In this document: piece by piece, positions 12,042 through 20,040 of the stretch | Layout of the letters: the number at the start of each line of letters is the position of its first letter | Numbering within the stretch: the first letter of the stretch is position 1 | Source of the DNA: Bacteroidales bacterium | Lineage (GTDB): Bacteria; Bacteroidota; Bacteroidia; Bacteroidales; VadinHA17 | Reading direction: 5' to 3' | Assembly: GCA_016936695.1 (NCBI GenBank) | Contig: JAFGXK010000206.1 | Span: 1-20,852, forward strand | Length of the DNA: 20,852 nt | The notes under the pieces: model-generated | The model's input: the letters and a program-made list of their open reading frames with translations, nothing else | What the model was told of the DNA's origin: nothing | Database searches by the model: none | Translations under genes and position numbers: made by a program

Positions 12042-13874
12042 TTACAAAAGTGTTAAGCAATGTTCCTTGATCTCCCTGATTGTAAAAGGAAGTCCCTGGA
12101 CTTTATTTATCTGTTCATAATGGAATTCGGGAAATTTCATTCTCAGATAATTTACAAACTGCCCGAGGTTAAGTTCACACACAACTATTTTTTTGAATTT
12201 ACTGAAGACATCCCTCACGTTGCCTGGCATAGGATTGATGTAGTTAAAGGTCACATTACTGATCTTATATCCTTCAGCCTGAAGCTCCTTTACTGCCATT
12301 ACGCGGTATCCGTACGAACCTCCCCATCCGACAACCAGCAGATCGCCTGATTCTTCGCCGCTGACCTCCAGATCCGGAATCTTGGCTGCAACCTGTGCAA
12401 CTTTCTGGTCCCTGAAGCTAACCATAAGTTCATGGTTTTCCGGCAAATACGACACAGTTCCCTTTACGGTTTTCTCAAGTCCTCCTATTCTGTGTTCCAG
12501 GTTTGGCGTTCCGGGAAGAGCCCAGAATCTCGAAAATGTTTCGGGATCCCTTTTATACGGCAGGTAAGGAAGTTCTTGGTCTGATGCGTAAGGAGGATGG
12601 ATATCCGCAAGTTCCTTCATCGAAGGTATTTTCCATGGTTCTGTCCCGTTAGCTAAATATCCGTCAGTCAGCAGGATTACAGGAGTCATATGCTCCACAG
12701 CTATTCGTGCTGCTTCGAAAGCATAGCGAAAGCAGTCGGTTGGAGTACTGGCGGCAAGCACGACAACCGGGCTTTCGCCGTTCCGTCCAAAAAGTGCCTG
12801 CATGAGATCAGATTGTTCAGTTTTGGTGGGAAGTCCTGTGGATGGTCCTCCGCGCTGGACATCAATAATAACGATGGGAAGTTCAGTCATTACTGCAAGT
12901 CCGATTGCTTCAGACTTAAGTGCAAGACCAGGGCCTGAAGTAGATGTTACCGCAAGCATGCCGGCAAAACTAGCTCCCAGGGAGGTGCAGATTCCGGCTA
13001 TCTCGTCTTCGGCCTGAAAACTTTTTACGCCCAGGTCTTTCCGTGCAGCAAGCTCTTCAAGAATTCCGGTAGCAGGAGTAATTGGATATGAACCGATGTA
13101 CAGCTGAAGCCCGGCCTTTTCTGCAGCAGCCAGCAAACCCCATGCTGTGGCGGTATTCCCCGATATGCTGCGGTATTTGCCTTTGGCTATGGGAGCAGGA
13201 TTAATCCTGATCGGTGCCAGGGCCTCAATCGTCTCGGCGTAATAATAACCGGCACGAAGGGCGATCTTGTTAGCCTCAATAAATTCAGGTTTATGGCTGA
13301 ATTTCTTCTCAAAATATTGTAAAGTGTATTTCAGTTTGCGGTCAAAAAGCCAGTAAACCATTCCGAGGGCAAACATGTTTTTGGTTCTGAGAATGGTTTT
13401 GGGATCGAGGTTTAATTTCTTAAGAGCTTCCTTAACCATCGAAGTAATGGGGGCTGCTATCAGGTTATACTGATCAAGGTTATCCTCGATAACAGGATCG
13501 CTTGTGTAGCCGGCTTTTTCTATGTTCTTTTCAGTGAAATTGTCCTTATCGTATATTATTGTTCCTCCGAATTTGGTCCATTTGATGTTGGCCCGGATGG
13601 CCGCCGGATTCATAGCTACCAGGACGTCCGCATAATCACCGGGGGTATAAATTTCAGAATGGCCCATATGAACCTGAAATCCCGAAACACCTCCAACTGT
13701 TCCCTGGGGCGCCCGGATCTCAGCAGGATAGTCAGGAAAAGTAGTCAGGTCATTTCCAAATAAGGCTGCAGTTTCGGAAAACAATGTTCCTGTCAGCTGC
13801 ATGCCATCACCGGAATCGCCCGAAAACCTTATGACCACATCTTCTTTTTCTATAACCGTGCATTTTTTTCGCAT
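12042..13874 (-). CDS. korA: 2-oxoacid:ferredoxin oxidoreductase, fused gamma-alpha subunit
   Basis: From ATG 13874 this is 610 residues. Residues about 10-220 are the gamma domain (FSGDSGDGMQLTG, AEIRAPQGTVGG), fused to the alpha chain at about 235-610 (GSYPITPATGILEEL, QAEDEIAG, TSTSGPG, QRGGPSTGLPTKTEQSDL). This gamma-alpha fusion is the usual layout of two-subunit KorAB enzymes. No ferredoxin-like delta subunit (double CxxCxxC) is encoded nearby, so electrons must go to a separate ferredoxin. The open frame continues to a TTG at 13886, but the ATG four codons later is the more likely start. A good -7 element lies 62 bases upstream. It heads the likely operon korA-korB followed by the two dikinase-like genes. 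Confidence 0.95.
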   Translation of the reverse strand: MRKKCTVIEKEDVVIRFSGDSGDGMQLTGTLFSETAALFGNDLTTFPDYPAEIRAPQGTVGGVSGFQVHMGHSEIYTPGDYADVLVAMNPAAIRANIKWTKFGGTIIYDKDNFTEKNIEKAGYTSDPVIEDNLDQYNLIAAPITSMVKEALKKLNLDPKTILRTKNMFALGMVYWLFDRKLKYTLQYFEKKFSHKPEFIEANKIALRAGYYYAETIEALAPIRINPAPIAKGKYRSISGNTATAWGLLAAAEKAGLQLYIGSYPITPATGILEELAARKDLGVKSFQAEDEIAGICTSLGASFAGMLAVTSTSGPGLALKSEAIGLAVMTELPIVIIDVQRGGPSTGLPTKTEQSDLMQALFGRNGESPVVVLAASTPTDCFRYAFEAARIAVEHMTPVILLTDGYLANGTEPWKIPSMKELADIHPPYASDQELPYLPYKRDPETFSRFWALPGTPNLEHRIGGLEKTVKGTVSYLPENHELMVSFRDQKVAQVAAKIPDLEVSGEESGDLLVVGWGGSYGYRVMAVKELQAEGYKISNVTFNYINPMPGNVRDVFSKFKKIVVCELNLGQFVNYLRMKFPEFHYEQINKVQGLPFTIREIKEHCLTLL

Positions 13875-13935
13875 GATGTCGTGCAAATTACTAAAAGTGA
13901 GTACTTTTTTCGAATTTTTTACTGTCGGGACCGGA

Positions 13936-13943
13936 CAAATGTA
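13936..13943 (-). promoter_or_regulatory. Candidate -7 promoter element for the kor cluster
   Basis: On the minus strand this is TACATTTG, an exact TAnnTTTG match, giving a leader of roughly 50-60 bases before korA. The sequence about 20 bases further upstream is TTTTTCG, only a weak -33. It sits in the 214-base non-coding region between murI and korA, the only place where this cluster can start. Confidence 0.5.
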
Positions 13944-14033
13944 ACTAATTAAAGAACGAAAAATCAGCTAAATATTGCTATTATAGTATGATTTTGATCA
14001 TGTTGGCCAAAGTATCCTCTCCATGAACTGAAG

Positions 14034-14049
14034 GCACTCGACTAAGTGC
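14034..14049. other. Short hairpin downstream of murI
   Basis: GCACT (14034-14038) and AGTGC (14045-14049) form a 5-bp stem with a 6-base loop, about 40 bases after the murI stop. There is no T-run, so a terminator is doubtful. The rest of 13887-14088 is AT-rich and shows no gene. Confidence 0.2.
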
Positions 14050-14088
14050 TAAGGGCTTATTACGAATACCAGATTTTCAATTAACAGA

Positions 14089-14889
14089 TCAGCTCCAGAT
14101 GTCAGCTTTCCTCAGGTTTATGTCCCCCTCGAAGAACATCTTTGCTATTTTTTCAAAATATGGTGTATAATCCGAAATGAAAAACTGGTCGCTGACGCGG
14201 CCGGAATCATTCAGCAGATTGTTCTTTTCCAGGGTATCTTTCAGGATCATCGAGACTATCCTTGCTGAATCCACAACCTCAATATTGAAATTGAAGAATT
14301 TGCTAATCTGGTTCCTGATAATGGGATAATGAGTGCATCCCAGTATAAGCGCCTCTATACCTTTCAGTATGTCATTTGAAAGGTAGGTCCGGATTATTGC
14401 GTTGCTTATGTCATCGAAAATAAACCCTTCCTCGATCATGGGAACCAGAAGGGGTGTAGCCATCGACACCAGCCGGGTTCCCGGTATTCTTTCCCTGATC
14501 TTTGCATCGTAGGTACCGGAGCTGATAGTCCTTTTTGTGCCTATTACTCCTACCTTCCTGAAATTCCTGGTAGCAAGGTAATCCACAACCGGATCTATAA
14601 CGTCGATCAACGGGGCCCTGTCCTGGAATTCCTTCTGCAATGTATCAAATGCCGAAGCGGAGGCAGAATTACAAGCAACCAGTATCACCTTCGCGTTGTG
14701 ATCGAGCAGGAATTCGGTGATCTTTCCCGAGTAGTACCTGATGGCCTCCGCTGATTTATCTCCATAAGGAAGGTGAGCAGTGTCGCCAAAGTAAACCAGG
14801 CTTTCTCCGGGAAGTATCTGTTTTATGGCATTTGCAACGGTGAGTCCGCCGACTCCCGAATCGAAAATTCCGATAGGTTGTTCCTTCAC
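14089..14889 (-). CDS. murI: Glutamate racemase
   Basis: MurI interconverts L- and D-glutamate, supplying D-Glu for peptidoglycan. With the GTG start at 14889 the protein is 266 residues, the usual length, and begins VKEQPIGIFDSGVGGL. The two-base mechanism is intact: Asp10-Ser11 (FDSGVGG), Cys73 (ACNSASA) and Cys185 with His187 (LGCTHYP). The frame is open to another GTG at 14937, but that extension consists of a terminator hairpin and its T-run, and MurI proteins normally start a few residues before the FDSG motif. No ATG serves either position. It is the last gene of the envelope cluster but lies beyond the terminator, so expression must come from read-through or an unseen promoter. Confidence 0.93.
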   Translation of the reverse strand: MKEQPIGIFDSGVGGLTVANAIKQILPGESLVYFGDTAHLPYGDKSAEAIRYYSGKITEFLLDHNAKVILVACNSASASAFDTLQKEFQDRAPLIDVIDPVVDYLATRNFRKVGVIGTKRTISSGTYDAKIRERIPGTRLVSMATPLLVPMIEEGFIFDDISNAIIRTYLSNDILKGIEALILGCTHYPIIRNQISKFFNFNIEVVDSARIVSMILKDTLEKNNLLNDSGRVSDQFFISDYTPYFEKIAKMFFEGDINLRKADIWS

Positions 14890-14900
14890 GGTAAAAGTAT

Positions 14901-14935
14901 TAAAAAAATGACCACCTGCCGGTTCGCAGATGGTC
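14901..14935 (-). terminator. Strong rho-independent terminator after the envelope operon
   Basis: On the minus-strand RNA, GACCAUCUGC (from 14935) pairs with GCAGGUGGUC across the loop GAACCG: a 10-bp stem with one U-G pair, followed by A and seven U. On the plus strand the U-G becomes an A-C mismatch, so the orientation is clear. It starts about 20 bases after the stop of the second skp-like gene and ends just before the murI start. Confidence 0.9.
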
Positions 14936-14955
14936 ACTTGTATTTCATGCCAGAT

Positions 14956-15477
14956 CTACTTGATTCCAAGTTTCGTTTTTGCCAATGTCAGAACGTTGGT
15001 GCTTTTTGCCTCGTCGAAGTATGTGATTGCACCAATGGAAGTGTCAAATATATATACGAAACCGTTTTCCTTTCCAACATCCTTAATTGCCTTATCGGCT
15101 TTCTGGGTTATCGGAGTGAAGAGCTCAACCTGCTTTTCCTGCATGGTGGTCTGTGCGTTTGTCTGGAATTCGGTAAGTCTCCTCTGTGAATCATTAAGTT
15201 CCTGTTCCTTGGTCTGACGTACCAGATCGGTTAGATTCTTGCTTTCCTTCAGATAATTATCATACTTGTTGTTAAGTTCAACCTGAAGCAATTCTGCCGT
15301 ATTCGTTAAATCTGTATTCAGCTTTTCAAGTGTTACAAGAGCAGAATCGTATTCAGGCATAGCTTGAATTAGTTCGGTACGATTTATATGTCCAAATTTT
15401 AAATTCTGGGAAAAAGCGCTCTGTCCAATAATAGCTGCAATAAATATAACTGCAAAAATTCCTATAATTCTTTTCAT
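14956..15477 (-). CDS. OmpH/Skp-like periplasmic chaperone 2
   Basis: The OmpH/Skp family comprises periplasmic holdases that carry unfolded outer-membrane proteins to the BAM complex. This 173-residue protein has a signal peptide (MKRIIGIFAVIFIAAIIG, cut near AFSQ), then KFGHINRTELIQAMPEYD, the family's N-terminal beta/helix start, a long charged coiled-coil middle (about 45-120) and a C-terminal VYIFDTSIGAITYFD strand pair. The layout matches Skp: a small trimerisation body with helical tentacles. It is the second of two tandem copies, 38 bases after the first, with a candidate internal promoter between them, and is followed by the terminator. It is closer in overall form than in sequence to its neighbour. 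Confidence 0.9.
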   Translation of the reverse strand: MKRIIGIFAVIFIAAIIGQSAFSQNLKFGHINRTELIQAMPEYDSALVTLEKLNTDLTNTAELLQVELNNKYDNYLKESKNLTDLVRQTKEQELNDSQRRLTEFQTNAQTTMQEKQVELFTPITQKADKAIKDVGKENGFVYIFDTSIGAITYFDEAKSTNVLTLAKTKLGIK

Positions 15478-15502
15478 TCTGTTTTTGATTTAAATAATGA
15501 TG

Positions 15503-15510
15503 CAAAAATA
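15503..15510 (-). promoter_or_regulatory. Candidate internal -7 element before skp-like 2
   Basis: TATTTTTG on the minus strand matches TAnnTTTG exactly and lies in the 38-base gap between the two skp-like genes, 26 bases before the second start. No -33 TTTG is visible at normal spacing, and the gap is AT-rich, so chance is possible. Confidence 0.3.
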
Positions 15511-15515
15511 ACTAA

Positions 15516-16031
15516 TTAATTTTTATAACCTAATTTCTCAAGTACCTGATCACTAATGTCAAATTTAGGATTGGCGAAGAGAATATTGCCACCGGCAGCC
15601 GTATCAAAAACAGCAGCGTAGCTACCTTCAGCCGCTACAGTTTTGATTGCTTTTAGAATTTCGTCCTGGATCGGTTTAACCAGTTCCTCACGCTTCTTAA
15701 AAAGCTCTCCCTCAACACCGAAATACTTATTCTGCAAGTCTTTAACTTCCCTCTCCTTGTTTACAATCGCCTCTTCCCTCTTCGCCTTCATGTCCTGGGA
15801 AAGAAGCACCACATCGTTCTGATAAGATTTGTACATCTGATCAACAACCGCATACCCGTCGGAAATCTCTTTCTCCCATTGTTTTGAGAGATTGTCAAGT
15901 TGTTCCTGGGCCTGATTAAAAGAAGGAATATTCTTCCTTATATAATCTGAATCGACGAATCCGTATTTCTGAGCTGAGGCAAAAGCCGCGGTCAGGAATG
16001 CAAGGATCATGACTAAACCTATTCTTTTCAT
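15516..16031 (-). CDS. OmpH/Skp-like periplasmic chaperone 1
   Basis: A 171-residue Skp-family periplasmic chaperone for outer-membrane proteins. The signal peptide is MKRIGLVMILAFLTAAFASA, cut before QKYGF. The mature start QKYGFVDSDYIRKNIPSF is the conserved OmpH opening (G-V-D/N-x-x-x-I-x-x-x-P). A long Lys/Glu-rich helical region (about 40-120) forms the coiled-coil arms, and YAAVFDTAAGGNILFANP near the end is the usual C-terminal strand motif. It lies 18 bases after bamA, so it is cotranscribed with the barrel-assembly gene whose clients it should deliver. Confidence 0.92.
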   Translation of the reverse strand: MKRIGLVMILAFLTAAFASAQKYGFVDSDYIRKNIPSFNQAQEQLDNLSKQWEKEISDGYAVVDQMYKSYQNDVVLLSQDMKAKREEAIVNKEREVKDLQNKYFGVEGELFKKREELVKPIQDEILKAIKTVAAEGSYAAVFDTAAGGNILFANPKFDISDQVLEKLGYKN

Positions 16032-16049
16032 AACTGATAAAATTAATGA

Positions 16050-18569
16050 TTAAAACTGCTGACCTATAGTGAAACTAAATTGTCCTTTATTTGCGTCAGG
16101 GAATTGTATGGGATCGTCGACGGGATCAAATCCGTACCCCCAGTCAACTCCCAGAAGTCCGAACATAGGCAGGTTAGCCCTGACTCCTATACCTGCCGCC
16201 CGGTTCATCCTTAACGGATTGTACTGTCTGATTTCGGTCCATGCTTTTCCGGCTTCAAGGAAGGCCAGGCCATAAATTGTAGCCTGCTGATTGAGTGAAA
16301 CAGGGTATCTGAGTTCGAGAGTGAATTTCGAGTAAACGTTCCCCGTAGGGGATCCTGAACTCTGATCAGTCGGAGTCACAGAACCGTCGGTATAACCCCT
16401 TAAGGCGATGATCTCACGTCCGTAAAGACTGTAACCTGTCATGCCGCTGCCTCCCAGATAGAAGTTTTCAAATGGTGAAGGTCCTATATCCTTATTATAG
16501 TGTCCGAGATACCCGAATGAAAACCTTGTGTTAAGGACCAGCTTATCATCCGTTGTGATGGGATGGAAATAATCGGCCTTGAACACCCATTTGTGAAATT
16601 CTATCCATTTGTATTTCTCCCTGTCTTCAAGTCCGACCATGTTCCTTCCGCTTATAAGTGAAAAAGGCGGCGTTGCCTGCACTGAGAGAGTAAAAGTGGA
16701 TCCGTTGGTAGGATAGATGAGGTTCGGGCCTGTTGAGTATCTTGTAAGTTTTGTTGATAAGGTAAGCATATTTGACACACCGTCGGAAAACAGGAAATGA
16801 TAATATGTGAAATCGTTGAGCCTGTACCTCTGGTAATTTATTTCTCCTGAAAGTGAGAAGAAATCATCCGGCCATTCGAGTCTTTTCCCCAGACCGATTG
16901 ATGCTCCGTTGGTAAGCATTGACTGGAAATTGTTGTCGCTTTTCTTCCTTCCGTTAGTCATCAGCGACCTGTATACTGAAACAGAAAAGGAGTTTGGCTT
17001 GTTTCCTCCCAGCCATGGCTCCATAAACGAAAGATTATAAGACTGATAAAGGCGTCCGTTCGACTGAGCCCGGATGCTCAGTGACTGACCATCGCCAGAT
17101 GGATAAGGCCTCCACTCCTTAAGATTGAAGAAATTCCGCATAGAGAAATTATTGAAATGCACGCCAACTGATCCGACCAGCATTCCTGCTCCCCATCCTC
17201 CTGATATTTCAAACTGATCATTAGCTCTCTCCTCAAGCTTGTAATGAAGGTCGACAGTTCCGTTAGCCGGATCAGGCACCACATTAGGGCTGATCTTTTC
17301 GGGATCAAAATGGCCTATCACACCCAGCTGCCTCATCGACCTAAGGATAGCGCTCTTACTGAAAAGTTCTCCTGGCAGGGTGTAGAGTTCCCGTCTGGCA
17401 ATATGTTCGTTGGTTCTTGTATTGCCAGTAATGACAATATTATTAAGATAGGCCTGATCACCTTCATATATTCTGACCTCCAGATCGACTGAATCCTCTT
17501 CTACCTTTGCTTCTACAGGAACGAGCCTGGAGAAAAGGTAACCGTTGTCCTGGTAAAGAGCACTCACGGCATCCTGAGCTCCCGAAGCTCCGTTAAGCCT
17601 GTCGTCAAGATGTGACATGTTATAAACCGAACCCTTCTCGATATTCAGAATCCTTTCAAGGTCTTCAGCCCGGTAAACACTGTTGCCGACCCATTTTATA
17701 TCTCTCAGAAAATACTGTTTCCCCTCGTCAACAATTACTGCAAGTCCGACACGGTTTTCGGAGATGGGGTAAAGGGAATCGCCAAGAATTTTAAAATCCT
17801 TGTAGCCGTTATCATTATAAAAGGTGTACAGATTGTCCTTATCCTCGTCATACTTGGTGGAAATGAATTTTGATGCCTTTAAGAAATTCATTTTTTTCAT
17901 TTTCGTATTCTTCATCTTGCGGCGTAGCTGCCGGGATGAAAAATTATCGTTCCCGACAAAGGTGATTTCTTCAATCTTCACCTTTTCCTTCTTGTCGACA
18001 TCTACAGTAAGAATTACGTTATTCGGCTGGTCGGGATCATCCTTCTGAACAAAATCCACTGTTGTATTCAGATATCCCTTTTCCACAAAGAAATCAGTTA
18101 TGATTTTACGGGTTTTCTCGAGCTGATGAGTGGTAAGCTGGGAACCAACCGGCATGTTAATCTTTTCGCTCAAGTCGGTTGTTTCCGAGGTCTTGAGACC
18201 GTTGTACCTGATTGAAGAGATCCTGGGTCTTTCCTGAAGGGCGATGTCAAGATAAATTGTATCTGCCTGCCTCTTTACAATAGTAACCCTTACATCCGAG
18301 AAAAGGCCCTGCTGCCACAGTTTCCTGACAGCGTTTGTTATTGCCTCGCCAGGCACTGACACTTCCTGGTAAATTCTCAGACCGGATATTCCGATAAGTG
18401 CATTGGTGTCGAGGAATCTGACTCCTGAAACGGAAACCCCTCCTATAATGTAATCATCGGAATTGGAATAATCGATTATATTGGCTTGTTCCTGTGAGCT
18501 GGCTGTCGCACTCACCAGGATTAGAATTACTGTCAGCAATAGTCCCCTTAGTCTCTCAATCACCTTCAT
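16050..18569 (-). CDS. bamA: Outer-membrane protein assembly factor BamA
   Basis: BamA folds and inserts beta-barrel proteins into the outer membrane. From ATG 18569 the protein has 839 residues. It begins with a signal peptide (MKVIERLRGLLLTVILILVS, cut near ASSQ). Five POTRA domains follow, with openings visible at IIGGVSVSGV, PRISSIRYNG, VKIEEITFVGN, FLRDIKWVGN and YLNNIVITGN (about residues 42-455). The C-terminal 370 residues form the 16-strand barrel with the lid-lock motif LRGY (723-726) and a terminal Phe (TIGQQF). Upstream codons to 18635 overlap uppS and are not coding. It starts 4 bases after the uppS stop. The third POTRA carries an unusually Lys/Met-rich stretch (KMKNTKMKKMNF). 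Confidence 0.96.
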   Translation of the reverse strand: MKVIERLRGLLLTVILILVSATASSQEQANIIDYSNSDDYIIGGVSVSGVRFLDTNALIGISGLRIYQEVSVPGEAITNAVRKLWQQGLFSDVRVTIVKRQADTIYLDIALQERPRISSIRYNGLKTSETTDLSEKINMPVGSQLTTHQLEKTRKIITDFFVEKGYLNTTVDFVQKDDPDQPNNVILTVDVDKKEKVKIEEITFVGNDNFSSRQLRRKMKNTKMKKMNFLKASKFISTKYDEDKDNLYTFYNDNGYKDFKILGDSLYPISENRVGLAVIVDEGKQYFLRDIKWVGNSVYRAEDLERILNIEKGSVYNMSHLDDRLNGASGAQDAVSALYQDNGYLFSRLVPVEAKVEEDSVDLEVRIYEGDQAYLNNIVITGNTRTNEHIARRELYTLPGELFSKSAILRSMRQLGVIGHFDPEKISPNVVPDPANGTVDLHYKLEERANDQFEISGGWGAGMLVGSVGVHFNNFSMRNFFNLKEWRPYPSGDGQSLSIRAQSNGRLYQSYNLSFMEPWLGGNKPNSFSVSVYRSLMTNGRKKSDNNFQSMLTNGASIGLGKRLEWPDDFFSLSGEINYQRYRLNDFTYYHFLFSDGVSNMLTLSTKLTRYSTGPNLIYPTNGSTFTLSVQATPPFSLISGRNMVGLEDREKYKWIEFHKWVFKADYFHPITTDDKLVLNTRFSFGYLGHYNKDIGPSPFENFYLGGSGMTGYSLYGREIIALRGYTDGSVTPTDQSSGSPTGNVYSKFTLELRYPVSLNQQATIYGLAFLEAGKAWTEIRQYNPLRMNRAAGIGVRANLPMFGLLGVDWGYGFDPVDDPIQFPDANKGQFSFTIGQQF

Positions 18570-18573
18570 ATTG

Positions 18574-19320
18574 TCATTTGTCCAAAAGTTGTTCACTAGT
18601 CTTTCCAAACCTTCTCTCTCGCTTCTGGAAGTCAATTATAGCCTTATAAAGTTCCTCCTTACCAAAATCGGGCCAAAGTATATCCGTGAAATAGAATTCT
18701 GTATAAGCCATCTGCCAGAGCAGGAAGTTACTGATCCTCATCTCCCCGCTTGTCCTGATCATCAATTCGGGATCGGGAATTCCTGCTGTAGCCAAATAGC
18801 TGGAGAAATTAAACTCTGTCACAGATTCCGGATCAACACGGCCGGCAGAAATATCAGAAGCCAGTTTCCTGGCTGCCTCGGTCATTTCCCACCTCGAGCT
18901 GTAACTCATGGCAACAATCAGGTTCAGTCCGGTGGCACCGGATGTAAGCTTTATGGTCTCCATCAGCCGGCTTCTCACATCAGCGGAAAGCCTGCCTGTA
19001 TCGCCTATTGATGAAAGCCTGATATTGTTTTTAATAAGTGTGTCGGTCTCATTGTTGAGCGATTCCACCATTATGTCCATCAGAGCGGATACCTCTTCGT
19101 CGGGTCTTCCCCAGTTTTCCGTTGAGAAAGCATAAACAGTAAGATGGCCGATTTTCAGTTCAGCCGAAGCCTCGATCACTTCTCTTAATGCCTTGACTCC
19201 CTGATGATGGCCGAAAATCCTGTCCATACCTCTTTGCCTGGCCCATCGTCCGTTGCCATCCATTATTATTGCTATGTGTTCGGGCAGTCTGTCAGTATTG
19301 ATCTGTTCTGAAAGGGACAT
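18574..19320 (-). CDS. uppS: Isoprenyl transferase (undecaprenyl diphosphate synthase)
   Basis: UppS condenses farnesyl diphosphate with eight isopentenyl units in the cis configuration to give the C55 lipid carrier for cell-wall and O-antigen sugars. The 248-residue protein has the family's five conserved regions: IIMDGNGRWA with the Mg-binding Asp21, GHHQGVKALRE, YAFSTENWGRP, the SYSSRWEM segment, and IRTSGEMRISNFLLWQ (188-203) followed by AYTEFYF and the C-terminal KRERRFGK. It is a cytoplasmic protein at the membrane face. It starts 3 bases after the porG stop and ends 4 bases before bamA, so it is a tightly packed operon member. Confidence 0.97.
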   Translation of the reverse strand: MSLSEQINTDRLPEHIAIIMDGNGRWARQRGMDRIFGHHQGVKALREVIEASAELKIGHLTVYAFSTENWGRPDEEVSALMDIMVESLNNETDTLIKNNIRLSSIGDTGRLSADVRSRLMETIKLTSGATGLNLIVAMSYSSRWEMTEAARKLASDISAGRVDPESVTEFNFSSYLATAGIPDPELMIRTSGEMRISNFLLWQMAYTEFYFTDILWPDFGKEELYKAIIDFQKRERRFGKTSEQLLDK

Positions 19321-19323
19321 GAT

Positions 19324-20019
19324 TCAGCGTCGTCTTGGTGCATCAACATCATCATAGGCAGGACATCCCACAAGCTTGTTGTAGATCTTCCAGGTAAACG
19401 CCACACCTGCAAAAGAGTACCAGTCGTTGTTGTGAAGCCATGCTTTTTTTTTGTGTTGCGGATCTATATTTTCCGTTAAGCCGTCAAAGTTATCATAAAA
19501 AGTCTTACGAAAACCATATTCGACTTCAAGACCAAGATTTTTTGCAATATTAACTTTAAATCCAATGGAAAAGGGTAATACCGGCTGAATTGGATTATGA
19601 TTTATGCGGGAATCGGTATCAAAATAGGCAATCCCAACACCTCCGGCAATATAAGGAGTATAATTCCATCTCCTGCCCTGTGTTGAATAAGGAAGGAAGT
19701 TAAACTCGAACTGAATCACGCCTTCTCCAAAAAGACCTGAAAATGCGCTGTCCCTTGCAATCTGGTAGGGATTACTGAAATCGAGATCCCTGCCCTGAAG
19801 GCCTCCTATAAGAATGTTTGCCCTTAATGACTGACGGGGATGAAGGTTATATCTGTAAAACAAACCACCGGCAGGCAGAGGGCTGTAGAACAACCTGCTT
19901 GTGTTTATGTCGCCAATATATGAAGAAACGCCGCCATAGATTCCATAATCAGAACTTCTCTGGGCTGATACTGAATATGACAAAAGCGTTAAAAAAAGGA
20001 ATACCGTTAATTTCTTCAT
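19324..20019 (-). CDS. porG: PorG-like outer-membrane protein, DUF6089 (type IX secretion)
   Basis: A 231-residue outer-membrane beta-barrel of the DUF6089 group. It has a signal peptide (MKKLTVFLFLTLLSYSVSA, cut before Q20), then YGIYGGVSSYIGDIN, typical of the first strand, alternating aromatic strands through the middle, and a C-terminal WKIYNKLVGCPAYD. From memory, P. gingivalis porG (PG0189) encodes a type IX secretion protein of this family directly upstream of uppS, the omp85/bamA gene and two ompH genes. The same order here supports the PorG call; the sequence alone supports only an 8-stranded-type barrel. There is a 3-base gap to uppS and a 21-base gap from the preceding barrel gene. 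Confidence 0.82.
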   Translation of the reverse strand: MKKLTVFLFLTLLSYSVSAQRSSDYGIYGGVSSYIGDINTSRLFYSPLPAGGLFYRYNLHPRQSLRANILIGGLQGRDLDFSNPYQIARDSAFSGLFGEGVIQFEFNFLPYSTQGRRWNYTPYIAGGVGIAYFDTDSRINHNPIQPVLPFSIGFKVNIAKNLGLEVEYGFRKTFYDNFDGLTENIDPQHKKKAWLHNNDWYSFAGVAFTWKIYNKLVGCPAYDDVDAPRRR

Positions 20020-20040
20020 CCAAACAGATTCAGAGTTTTG

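Noticed and set aside
18570..18635. A 22-residue extension of BamA
   Set aside because: It overlaps the end of uppS and would bury the signal peptide that begins at ATG 18569.
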